The notes under the pieces are model-generated. The model ran no database searches. It was not told where the DNA came from and saw only the letters and a program-made list of their open reading frames with translations. Shown piece after piece: positions 1-6,052 of a stretch of DNA of 18,245 bases. Every line of letters starts with the position of its first letter. The first letter of the stretch is position 1. Made by a program: the position numbers and the translations under genes. This stretch comes from an uncultured Oscillospiraceae bacterium (GTDB lineage: Bacteria; Bacillota; Clostridia; Oscillospirales; Oscillospiraceae). The DNA lies in NCBI GenBank assembly GCA_905236265.1, contig CAJOOV010000028.1, forward strand, positions 1-18,245. Reading direction: 5' to 3'.

Positions 1-642
1 CGGGAGGTATTGGCCACCCACCACCCCAAGGTGGTGCTGCTGGACGGGTACACCGTGCTGCGGGAGATCGACATGGACGAGGCGCTGTTCTCCACAGCGT
101 CCTATTATTTCCCCGTCTTTTTCTATCACAACAACTGGAAAACCTACGATTGGGAGTTGCTCACCGCTCCGGTGGAGTACACCAACCGGAACCGGAACAA
201 GGGCTACCGTCCGGGCACCAAAATCTGCAAGGTGGAGGCGGGGGATTATATGGCCCCCACCGACGAGCGGGGGGAGTTCCCCCTGATGAACCGGATCTAT
301 CTCCGGAAGATTGCCCGGCTCTGCAGGGAAAACGACGTGGCACTGGTGATTGCCGCCATGCCCGCCCCCGCCATTTGGGATTACGGCTGCTACAGCGTGC
401 TGCAGCAGGATGCCCAGGGACTGGGCATCCCCTTCCTTGATCTGAACCTCATGCTGGAGGAGCTGGGCATTGACTTCCAGACGGATTTCCGGGACGACGG
501 CGACCATATGAACAACACCGGTGCGGCAAAGGTGACTGCCTATCTGGGTCAGGTGCTCTCTCAGGAGTACGGCATTGCCGACCACCGGGGGGACAGCGCC
601 TACGCCCAGTGGGATGAGGATCTGGCAGACAGCAAGGCATAA
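1..642 (+). CDS. SGNH/DltD-like membrane-anchored hydrolase or acyltransferase (5' partial, first of three paralogues)
   Basis: The 5' end lies outside the window: the reading frame is open from base 1, and the codons before the first possible start (TTG at 10) already align with the middle of the next two genes. About 100 N-terminal residues are therefore missing, namely the membrane anchor and the GSSE block. The visible 213 residues match the C-terminal two thirds of the paralogue at 667-1614. They include the NKGYRPG segment, a PAPAIWDYG segment and the terminal DDGDHMNNTGAAK block, whose Asp/His resemble the C-terminal catalytic block of SGNH hydrolases and DltD-type proteins. Such proteins commonly transfer or remove acyl groups on cell-wall or extracellular polymers; a role here is inference. 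The stop is at 640-642, 24 bp before the next gene, so co-transcription is likely. Confidence 0.8.
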   Translation, partial: REVLATHHPKVVLLDGYTVLREIDMDEALFSTASYYFPVFFYHNNWKTYDWELLTAPVEYTNRNRNKGYRPGTKICKVEAGDYMAPTDERGEFPLMNRIYLRKIARLCRENDVALVIAAMPAPAIWDYGCYSVLQQDAQGLGIPFLDLNLMLEELGIDFQTDFRDDGDHMNNTGAAKVTAYLGQVLSQEYGIADHRGDSAYAQWDEDLADSKA

Positions 643-666
643 CGCCATGGAGGAACGGAAACGAGC

Positions 667-1614
667 ATGAACAAGGATACAATCAGACACAGCGCCCTTG
701 TGCTTGTCTTTCTTGGAATACTGGCGGCGCTGCTGGCCGCAGCGTCATGGGTCTACCGCCCCAGAGACAACACAAAGCAGGGCGGCATGGACTATGTGAT
801 GGCACACGGGTATCTGGGGGAGCCTGCCGGGAGCATAGACGTGTTCTTTGTGGGCAGCAGCGAGTTCTACTCCGGCATTGCCCCCATGCCCATGTGGGAG
901 CGCTCCGGCCTGTCCTCCTACGACTTTGCCACCGGGGCGCAGCGCAGCTATAATGCGGATGCCATGGTGAGCGAGCTTCTGCAGACCCATCATCCCCGGC
1001 TGGTGGTGCTGGACGGGTATGTGGCGCTGAAGCAGGGCAACCCGGACGAGGCGGTGTTCACAAAGCTCTCCCAGTGGTTCCCCGTACTGATAAACCATGA
1101 GAACTGGAAAAGGTTCGACTGGGAGACCATCTGCTCCCCTGTGGCCTACACCCACCGGGAGATCAACAAGGGATTTCGTCCCGACGGGAGACATGCCCCT
1201 GCCAGCTACGAAGGCTTTATGACGCCCTCTGAGGAGCGGGCAGACCTGCCCCTGCTGAACCGTCTCTATCTGGATCACATCATGGAAACCTGCCGGGAGG
1301 CCGGGGTAGAGGTGCTGTTCATCACCCTGCCCAGCCCGGAGAACTGGGACTACGCCCGGCACAATACCCTTCAGGACTACGCAGATGCCGCAGGGGTGCC
1401 TCTGCTGGATCTGAACCTGATGGTCACGGAGCTGGGCATTGACCCGGAGTGCGACTACCGGGACGGCGGAGACCACCTGAACAGCGCCGGTGCGGAGAAG
1501 GTGTCCGCCTATCTGGCGGATTACCTGAGAGAGACCTATCATCTGGAGGATCACCGGGAGGATCCTGCCCTTGCCGGATGGAAGGAGGATATCATGCTCT
1601 ACCCGGAGCATTGA
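667..1614 (+). CDS. SGNH/DltD-like membrane-anchored hydrolase or acyltransferase (second paralogue)
   Basis: This 315-residue protein has one N-terminal hydrophobic segment (about residues 9-28) followed by YRPRDN, which suggests a signal anchor with the rest outside the cell. The GSSE motif (63-66) in the context DVFFVGSSEFYSG resembles the nucleophile block of DltD and related SGNH proteins. The C-terminal block DGGDHLN (266-272), followed by GA, supplies the likely Asp/His. A central NWDYARHN segment (226-233) is shared by all three paralogues. The start is ATG after GGAGGAACGG. Members of this broad class often act with MBOAT acyltransferases in modifying wall polymers or exopolysaccharide; no such partner is visible, and any would lie upstream of the window. 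The substrate cannot be told from the sequence. Confidence 0.82.
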   Translation: MNKDTIRHSALVLVFLGILAALLAAASWVYRPRDNTKQGGMDYVMAHGYLGEPAGSIDVFFVGSSEFYSGIAPMPMWERSGLSSYDFATGAQRSYNADAMVSELLQTHHPRLVVLDGYVALKQGNPDEAVFTKLSQWFPVLINHENWKRFDWETICSPVAYTHREINKGFRPDGRHAPASYEGFMTPSEERADLPLLNRLYLDHIMETCREAGVEVLFITLPSPENWDYARHNTLQDYADAAGVPLLDLNLMVTELGIDPECDYRDGGDHLNSAGAEKVSAYLADYLRETYHLEDHREDPALAGWKEDIMLYPEH

Positions 1615-1619
1615 CAGGA

Positions 1620-2567
1620 ATGAAACAACAAAAAACCAACCATGTGGTAACGGTTCTGGCCTTTCTTCTGGGGCTGGCTTTTCTCATGGCACTGTTGGGC
1701 TGGCTGTACCGCCCCCGGGATAATTCGGAAGAGGGCGGAACCTTTCTGACCAAGTCCATGGGCTACCTCAGCGAGCCGGAGGACAGCATCGACGTGTTCT
1801 TTCTGGGCAGCAGCGAGTTCTATGCCGGCGTGTGCCCCCTGCGCATCTGGGACGAGGCGGGCATCACCTCCTATGACGTGGCAACCCCCGGCCAGAGAAT
1901 CTATCATGCGGAATACTTTCTCCCTCAGATTCTGGAAACCCATCGTACCAAGCTGGTGGTATTTGACGCCTATGTGGCCGTAGCGCGGGGCAATGGGGAC
2001 GATGCCGTGTTCTACCAGTGGGCAAAGCCCTTTCCCATCCTGCTCAACCACAACAACTGGAAGCTCTTTGGCATAAAGGAGCTGCTCTCCCCGGTGGACT
2101 ACACCCACCACGAGGTGAACAAGGGCTTTCGCCCCAGAGGCATTGCCAAGGGCGCAAACTACAGCCGGTATATGAAAAAAACAGGGCGCAGGGCGGAAGT
2201 GCCGTGGATGAACACGGCGCTTCTGGACAGCGTTTGCAGGCAGTGCAAAGAGGCGGGGGTGGAGCTGCTCTTCCTCTCTGTTCCCAGCCCTGTCAACTGG
2301 AACTATGCCCGGCACAACACCATGCAGGATTACGCAGACCGTCAGGGCATCCCCTTTCTGGATCTGAATCTGGTGGCGGACGAGGTGGGCATTGACCCCA
2401 AGACCGATTTCCGGGACGGGGGAGACCACCTCAACGGCCCCGGCGCAAAGAAGGTGTCCGTCTATCTGGCCGCCTATCTCCGGGAGCATTACGGCCTTGA
2501 GAGCCACCATGACGACCCCGCCTATGCCCAGTGGCAGCAGGATTACATCACGTTTACAACCCATTAA
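1620..2567 (+). CDS. SGNH/DltD-like membrane-anchored hydrolase or acyltransferase (third paralogue)
   Basis: At 315 residues this protein is the same length as the second paralogue and shares its architecture: N-terminal hydrophobic segment (about 9-27), YRPRDN, GSSEFYAG, NWNYARHN and the final DGGDHLN block. ATG at 1620 was chosen because MKQQKTNHVV followed by the membrane segment aligns with paralogue two. The frame is open further upstream, but that stretch merely overlaps paralogue two. The ribosome binding site is weak and close (ACAGGA directly before ATG), and only 5 bp separate it from the preceding stop, so translation may depend on coupling. A terminator-like hairpin follows. The exact chemistry is unknown; acyl transfer or hydrolysis at the cell surface is the family-level inference. 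Confidence 0.82.
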   Translation: MKQQKTNHVVTVLAFLLGLAFLMALLGWLYRPRDNSEEGGTFLTKSMGYLSEPEDSIDVFFLGSSEFYAGVCPLRIWDEAGITSYDVATPGQRIYHAEYFLPQILETHRTKLVVFDAYVAVARGNGDDAVFYQWAKPFPILLNHNNWKLFGIKELLSPVDYTHHEVNKGFRPRGIAKGANYSRYMKKTGRRAEVPWMNTALLDSVCRQCKEAGVELLFLSVPSPVNWNYARHNTMQDYADRQGIPFLDLNLVADEVGIDPKTDFRDGGDHLNGPGAKKVSVYLAAYLREHYGLESHHDDPAYAQWQQDYITFTTH

Positions 2568-2582
2568 AGAACCGCTGGACAA

Positions 2583-2632
2583 GCCGCCGGAATGCCTTCG
2601 GTGTGATTTGTCCGGCGGTTCTGCTTTATTTT
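2583..2632 (+). terminator. Probable rho-independent terminator of the SGNH gene cluster
   Basis: CCGCCGGA at 2584-2591 pairs with TCCGGCGG at 2611-2618, extended by a G·T pair. The loop is long (19 nt). A T-rich tract (CTGCTTTATTTT) follows, 16 bp downstream of the third paralogue's stop codon. The long loop lowers confidence. Confidence 0.5.
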
Positions 2633-2635
2633 CTG

Positions 2636-2664
2636 TAGACAAATCTCCGATTTCATCATAAAAT
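2636..2664 (+). promoter_or_regulatory. Promoter of the NSS transporter gene
   Basis: A -35 TAGACA (2636-2641), a 17-bp spacer and a -10 TAAAAT (2659-2664) each match the sigma-A consensus at five of six positions. It lies right after the preceding terminator and about 60 bp before the chosen start codon. Confidence 0.6.
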
Positions 2665-2726
2665 AGGGTCAGACTGTGGAGTATGGCATGGCCTTTCGTG
2701 CCCGGCTCCGGATAGGAGAGATGCAA

Positions 2727-4082
2727 ATGAAAAGAGAGAGCTTCCAATCCCGGCTGGGTTTCATCCTGGTCAGCGCAGGCTGTGCCATCGGCATCGGCAA
2801 CGTGTGGAAATTCCCCTATGTGACGGGGGTATACGGCGGCGGTGTGTTCGTGCTGTTCTACCTGCTGTTTCTGATTATCATGGGCGTTCCCGTCCTCACC
2901 ATGGAGCTGGCCGTGGGACGTGCCAGTAAGCGCAGCGCCGTGGAGGGCTACCGGGCGCTGGAGCCTGCGGGGAGCAAGTGGCATATCCACGGCTGGTTTG
3001 CCGTGGCGGGGTGCTATCTGCTGATGATGTACTATACCACGGTTTCCGGCTGGATGCTGGGCTATTTCGTAAAGTTCGCCACCGGCACCTTCTCCGGTCT
3101 GACGGGGGACGGGGTGGAGGGCGTATTCACCGATATGCTGGGCAGCCCCGGCGAAATGGCGCTGTGGATGGTGATTACCGTTGTGGCAGGCTTCTTCGTG
3201 TGCAGCTTTGGCCTGCAGCGGGGGCTGGAACGGGTGACAAAGTGGATGATGCTGGGACTGCTGGGACTGATCGTGGTGCTTGCCATCCACAGCCTCACCC
3301 TTCCCGGCGCTGGCAGGGGCGTGTCCTTCTACCTGCTGCCTGACTTTGGCCGTGCCATGGAGACGGGGCTTGGCTCTGTCATCACCGGGGCTATGAATCA
3401 GGCGTTTTTCACCCTCTCTCTGGGCGTGGGCGCCATGGAGATTTTCGGCAGCTATATGAGCCGGGAACAGACCCTCACCGGGGAGACGGTGCGTATCTGC
3501 GCACTGGACACCTTTGTGGCGGTGCTCTCCGGACTGATTATCTTCCCCGCCTGCTTCAGCTATGACGTTCAGCCCGACGCAGGCCCCGCCCTCATCTTTA
3601 TGACCCTGCCCAAAATCTTTGTGAACATGGCAGGCGGGCGGCTCTGGGGCACGCTGTTCTTCCTGTTTATGACCTTTGCCAGCTTCTCCACGGTGCTGGC
3701 TGTGTTTGAGAATCTGCTGTCCTCCTGCATGGACAGCTTTGGCTGGAGCCGGGCAAAGGCAGTGGTCATCAATCTGGTCTTTATCCTTGTGGCCAGCCTG
3801 CCCTGCGTGCTGGGCTACAATCTCTGGAGCGATGTCCGCCTCATCGGAGGCAGGGACGTGCTGGACAGCGAGGACTTTATTGTCTCCAACCTCCTGCTGC
3901 CCATCGGCTCACTGGTGTACCTGCTCTTCTGCGTCACCCGCTGGGGCTGGGGCTTTGACCGCTATCTGTCCGAGACCAACGACGGCGAGGGCATCAAAAT
4001 GTCCCCGGCACTGAAGCCCTACCTTCAGTTTGTGCTTCCGGTGCTGATTCTGGTCATTCTGGTGCAGGGACTGATTGGGTAA
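2727..4082 (+). CDS. Sodium-dependent transporter of the neurotransmitter:sodium symporter (NSS/SNF) family
   Basis: This is a polytopic inner-membrane protein of 451 residues, the usual size for bacterial NSS members related to LeuT, MhsT and Tyt1. These import amino acids or related amines using the sodium gradient. The first membrane helix contains the hallmark unwound segment GIGNVWKFPY (22-31), followed by GGGVF and the conserved GVPVLTMELAVGR. The helix 6 region (about 223-243) reads NQAFFTLSLGVGAMEIFGSY, the other half of the sodium and substrate site in this family. The start was set at ATG 2727, because AGGAGA (2714-2719) sits 7 bp before it and the protein then begins MKRESFQSRLGF as family members do; in-frame starts further upstream lack a good binding site. 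It has its own promoter and terminator, so it is a single-gene unit. The substrate is not predictable. Confidence 0.93.
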   Translation: MKRESFQSRLGFILVSAGCAIGIGNVWKFPYVTGVYGGGVFVLFYLLFLIIMGVPVLTMELAVGRASKRSAVEGYRALEPAGSKWHIHGWFAVAGCYLLMMYYTTVSGWMLGYFVKFATGTFSGLTGDGVEGVFTDMLGSPGEMALWMVITVVAGFFVCSFGLQRGLERVTKWMMLGLLGLIVVLAIHSLTLPGAGRGVSFYLLPDFGRAMETGLGSVITGAMNQAFFTLSLGVGAMEIFGSYMSREQTLTGETVRICALDTFVAVLSGLIIFPACFSYDVQPDAGPALIFMTLPKIFVNMAGGRLWGTLFFLFMTFASFSTVLAVFENLLSSCMDSFGWSRAKAVVINLVFILVASLPCVLGYNLWSDVRLIGGRDVLDSEDFIVSNLLLPIGSLVYLLFCVTRWGWGFDRYLSETNDGEGIKMSPALKPYLQFVLPVLILVILVQGLIG

Positions 4083-4143
4083 GAAAAAGATGAAGTGCGT
4101 ATTTTCACCGTAAAAGCGTTGAAAATACGCACTTTTTCATCTT
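4083..4143. terminator. Bidirectional terminator between the NSS transporter and the OhrR operon
   Basis: A 13-bp perfect stem pairs GTGCGTATTTTCA (4095-4107) with TGAAAATACGCAC (4120-4132). It is extended by AAGATGAA (4087-4094) pairing with TTCATCTT (4136-4143). A T run lies on the + strand side and an A run (4084-4088) on the other, so it can stop both converging transcripts. Confidence 0.85.
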
Positions 4144-4156
4144 CTTCTGTAGGGGC

Positions 4157-4181
4157 GCACAGTGTGCAACCGGTTAAACCG
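4157..4181. repeat. Short intergenic palindromes, possibly a degenerate dispersed repeat
   Basis: GCACAGTGTGC (4157-4167) is a perfect inverted repeat preceded by GTAGGGGC. It is followed by CGGTTAAACCG (4171-4181), another perfect inverted repeat. The GTAGGGGC plus palindrome pattern resembles intergenic palindromic repeats common in some clostridial genomes, but only one truncated copy is seen here. Confidence 0.3.
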
Positions 4182-4209
4182 TTCTATCTGCGTGTTTTAA
4201 CGCCGGGAC

Positions 4210-4644
4210 TCACTCCATCTGCCCCAGCAGCTTATACAGCAGCCGGTACAGCTCTCCCGCCTCCTGAGGCGTGAGCCGGATACACTCGGCCATGGCCTGC
4301 GGCACCGGCTTTGCCCGCTCCCGCAGGGCAAGCCCTGCCTGGGTGACAGTGACGATCAGGCTGCGCTCGTCCCTTGCGCTGCGCTCCCGGCGGACATAGC
4401 CCTTCTGTTCCAGCTTTTTCAGCACCGGGGTGAGGGTGCCGGAGTCCAGATACAGCGCCTCCCCCAGCTCCTTTACGCTCCTGCTTTGATGCTCCCAGAG
4501 CACCATCATCAGGATGTACTGGGTATAGGTGAGATCCAGCTCGTCCAGCAGGGGCTTATACCGGCGCACCAGCTCTTTTGCCGCAGCGTAAAGGGGAAAG
4601 CAGAGCTGGTTCTCCAGCCTCAGCGCCTCGTAGCCTTCCTCCAC
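4210..4644 (-). CDS. ohrR: OhrR-type MarR-family organic-peroxide-sensing repressor
   Basis: This is a cytoplasmic winged-helix repressor of 144 residues that senses organic hydroperoxides through a reactive cysteine. A GTG start at 4644 is preceded by GGAGG at 8 bp, and the frame then numbers the key residues exactly as in B. subtilis OhrR: Cys15 in LENQLCFPLY, and Tyr29 and Tyr40, which hydrogen-bond the cysteine there. The helix-turn-helix region carries the family motif LYLDSGTLTPVLKKLEQKGY, and the wing contains RSARDERS. No second cysteine is seen near the C-terminus, so this is probably the one-Cys type that needs a low-molecular-weight thiol or overoxidation. It is the last gene of a four-gene operon, 4 bp after the flavodoxin stop. 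It probably autoregulates the operon through the inverted repeat at 5874-5886. The frame is open upstream, but that part overlaps the flavodoxin gene. Confidence 0.93.
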   Translation of the reverse strand: MEEGYEALRLENQLCFPLYAAAKELVRRYKPLLDELDLTYTQYILMMVLWEHQSRSVKELGEALYLDSGTLTPVLKKLEQKGYVRRERSARDERSLIVTVTQAGLALRERAKPVPQAMAECIRLTPQEAGELYRLLYKLLGQME

Positions 4645-4648
4645 GCCC

Positions 4649-5059
4649 TCAGCCTCCGACAACCTGACGGGCAAAGTCGGCGGCGGCGGCGCAGTCCGCC
4701 TCATTGGGTCTTCCCTTGTGGAGCATGGCGAAGGAGCCCCGGCAGTGGAACTCCTCCTGTGCCAAGGGGATGTCGTTCTGCTCCGCAATTTTGCTGATCT
4801 GCTGGTAGGTGCCGGAGATCAGCGCCGCCGTGGAGAAATTCACCAGCTTGCCGATGCGGATGGCGTTATCCTCCAGATAGTTTCGCACCTTCCCGTCCAC
4901 GCCGTAGGCATAGACGCTGCTGCCCAGAAACAGCAGGTCAACCTTGTCTACCAGCGGCACGGAGAGATCCATGGCCTCCACACCCAGCGCAGCGGCAATG
5001 GCCTCGGCCAGCTTCTTGGTGTTGCCTCCCCGGCTGAAATAACGAACTGCAATTTTCAT
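4649..5059 (-). CDS. Small flavodoxin-like protein
   Basis: This is a 136-residue single-domain flavodoxin fold, slightly shorter than typical flavodoxins of about 140-170 residues. The N-terminal FMN phosphate loop FSRGGNT (8-14) follows the first beta strand. LLFLGSSVYAYGVDGKV resembles the second flavin-contact loop. AUG 5059 has a strong AGAGGAGGG ribosome binding site. The protein likely binds FMN and carries electrons in the cytoplasm. Within the GPx-TSCPD-flavodoxin-OhrR operon, an electron-supply or quinone/peroxide-related reductase role is an inference. It lies 17 bp after the TSCPD gene and 4 bp before ohrR, so it is translationally close to both. Confidence 0.85.
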   Translation of the reverse strand: MKIAVRYFSRGGNTKKLAEAIAAALGVEAMDLSVPLVDKVDLLFLGSSVYAYGVDGKVRNYLEDNAIRIGKLVNFSTAALISGTYQQISKIAEQNDIPLAQEEFHCRGSFAMLHKGRPNEADCAAAADFARQVVGG

Positions 5060-5076
5060 AGCAATACCCTCCTCTT

Positions 5077-5343
5077 TTAACCGTTGGCGGCCTGCTCCGC
5101 CTCGTATGCCTGACGAACCGCCCTTGCAAGCTGGTCGGCGCAGGAGGTGGGGCGGGGGCCGCAGGTGTTGCCCAAAAGGGTGGACTCGATCTGTTCCACT
5201 GTCATCCCGTCCACCAGCTTGGAGATGGCCTTCAGGTTGCCGTTGCAGCCCCCGGTGAAGGCGACATTGCGGATCACATTCCCCTCAATGTCCAGATCAA
5301 TCAGCGTGGAACAGGTGTTTCTGGTGCGATAGGTGTAGTGCAT
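5077..5343 (-). CDS. TSCPD-domain protein (TIGR03905-like), function unknown
   Basis: This is an 88-residue protein beginning MHYTYRTRNTCS. ATG 5343 was chosen because GGGAGGGA lies just upstream and the in-frame extension only overlaps the GPx gene. The C-terminal motif CGPRPTSCADQLA is characteristic of the TSCPD domain, which also occurs near the C-terminus of some vitamin B12-dependent ribonucleotide reductases. Four cysteines (11, 33, 61, 68), one in GGCNGNL and two in the CGPRPTSC block, could bind a metal or form disulfides. The family has no established activity known to me. Its place between a peroxidase and a flavodoxin, under a peroxide repressor, suggests a redox-linked role, which is inference. 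The last residue of the domain name motif is altered (SCAD rather than SCPD). Confidence 0.85.
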   Translation of the reverse strand: MHYTYRTRNTCSTLIDLDIEGNVIRNVAFTGGCNGNLKAISKLVDGMTVEQIESTLLGNTCGPRPTSCADQLARAVRQAYEAEQAANG

Positions 5344-5360
5344 CACAATTCCCTCCCTGC

Positions 5361-5834
5361 TTACAGCAGCTTCTCGATCTCCGGGGCAATCTTCTCCGGG
5401 GTCACGGTGGGGGCGAAACGGTTCACCACATTGCCCTGCCTGTCTACGAGAAACTTGGTGAAGTTCCACTTGATGTCGCTGTTCATCAGCCCCTTGCGCT
5501 GGCTCTTCAGATAGGTGTACAGCGGCTCTGCCTCAGGGCCGTTCACCTTGATTTTGGCAAACTGGGGGAAGGTGGTGCCAAAGCGCAGGGTGCAGAAGGA
5601 GGCAATCTCCGCCTCCGTGCCGGGCGCCTGATTGCCGAACTGGTTGCAGGGGAAGTCCAGAATCTCCAGCCCCTTGTCCCGGTAGTCCTTGTACAGCTGC
5701 TCCAGCCCGTCATACTGAGGGGTGAAGCCGCAGCCGGTGGCGGTGTTGACAATCAGCAGCACCTTTCCCCGGTACTGCTCCAGCTTCACCTGCTCGCCCT
5801 TGATATTCGTCACGGTATAATCATAAATGCTCAT
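5361..5834 (-). CDS. Glutathione peroxidase-family thiol peroxidase (probably thioredoxin-dependent, 2-Cys)
   Basis: This 157-residue protein is a thioredoxin-fold peroxidase that reduces hydrogen peroxide and organic hydroperoxides. The peroxidatic Cys35 sits in NTATGCGFTPQY. The other tetrad positions are Gln69 (FPCNQFGNQ) and Trp123-Asn124 (IKWNFTKF). Cys81 in SFCTLRFG is 46 residues after Cys35, the spacing of the resolving cysteine in thioredoxin-dependent family members such as the Drosophila enzyme. Thioredoxin rather than glutathione is therefore the expected reductant. ATG 5834 has AAGGAGGA 8 bp upstream. It is the first gene of the OhrR operon, immediately behind a near-consensus promoter, as expected for an induced detoxification enzyme. 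Confidence 0.94.
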   Translation of the reverse strand: MSIYDYTVTNIKGEQVKLEQYRGKVLLIVNTATGCGFTPQYDGLEQLYKDYRDKGLEILDFPCNQFGNQAPGTEAEIASFCTLRFGTTFPQFAKIKVNGPEAEPLYTYLKSQRKGLMNSDIKWNFTKFLVDRQGNVVNRFAPTVTPEKIAPEIEKLL

Positions 5835-5866
5835 TGGACGTTCCTCCTTGGGATTTCACTATTTAG

Positions 5867-5895
5867 ATTGTACGCAATTCAATTGCACTTGTCAA
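5867..5895 (-). promoter_or_regulatory. Promoter of the GPx-TSCPD-flavodoxin-ohrR operon
   Basis: On the minus strand, a perfect -35 TTGACA (5895-5890), a 17-bp spacer and a -10 TACAAT (5872-5867, five of six matches) lie about 30 bp upstream of the GPx start. The strength of the promoter fits a gene set kept off by a repressor. Confidence 0.85.
5874..5886. promoter_or_regulatory. Candidate OhrR operator inside the promoter spacer
   Basis: GCAATT-C-AATTGC is a perfect 6+1+6 inverted repeat. Its AATT-N-AATT core matches the core of the known B. subtilis OhrR operator (TACAATT-N-AATTGTA type). It fills most of the spacer between -35 and -10 of the operon that encodes OhrR, so a bound repressor would block RNA polymerase. 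Binding is inferred, not shown. Confidence 0.7.
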
Positions 5896-5902
5896 GCGCT
5901 TT

Positions 5903-5929
5903 TTTCCGGATGCTGTGCCTGACCGGAAA
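5903..5929. repeat. Inverted repeat between divergent promoters
   Basis: TTTCCGG (5903-5909) and CCGGAAA (5923-5929) form a 7-bp inverted repeat with a 13-nt gap. It lies between the two divergent -35 elements (5895 and 5956). It could be an operator for either gene or a chance palindrome. Confidence 0.3.
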
Positions 5930-5955
5930 TCATATTTTTTATGAAAGCTGCGTGG

Positions 5956-5984
5956 TTGACAGACGGCGCTGGGACTGTTATAGT
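5956..5984 (+). promoter_or_regulatory. Promoter of malQ
   Basis: A perfect -35 TTGACA (5956-5961), a 17-bp spacer and a -10 TATAGT (5979-5984) lie about 70 bp upstream of the malQ start. Confidence 0.8.
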
Positions 5985-6052
5985 AACATCAAGATAGTAT
6001 CGAATGAGCGAGAATGACCCCATCACGGGTGCAGAAGAAAGGGCTTGATGAT

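Noticed and set aside
1599..3290. Long minus-strand open frame of 563 codons opposite the third SGNH gene and the transporter
   Set aside because: It is antisense to two well-supported genes and of shadow composition (His/Gln/Pro-rich). It has no recognisable domain; GC-rich coding DNA often leaves such frames open.
4645..4788. 48-residue N-terminal extension of OhrR
   Set aside because: It overlaps the flavodoxin gene and is Pro/Arg/Thr-rich. The GTG start at 4644 has a good ribosome binding site and restores B. subtilis numbering for Cys15, Tyr29 and Tyr40.
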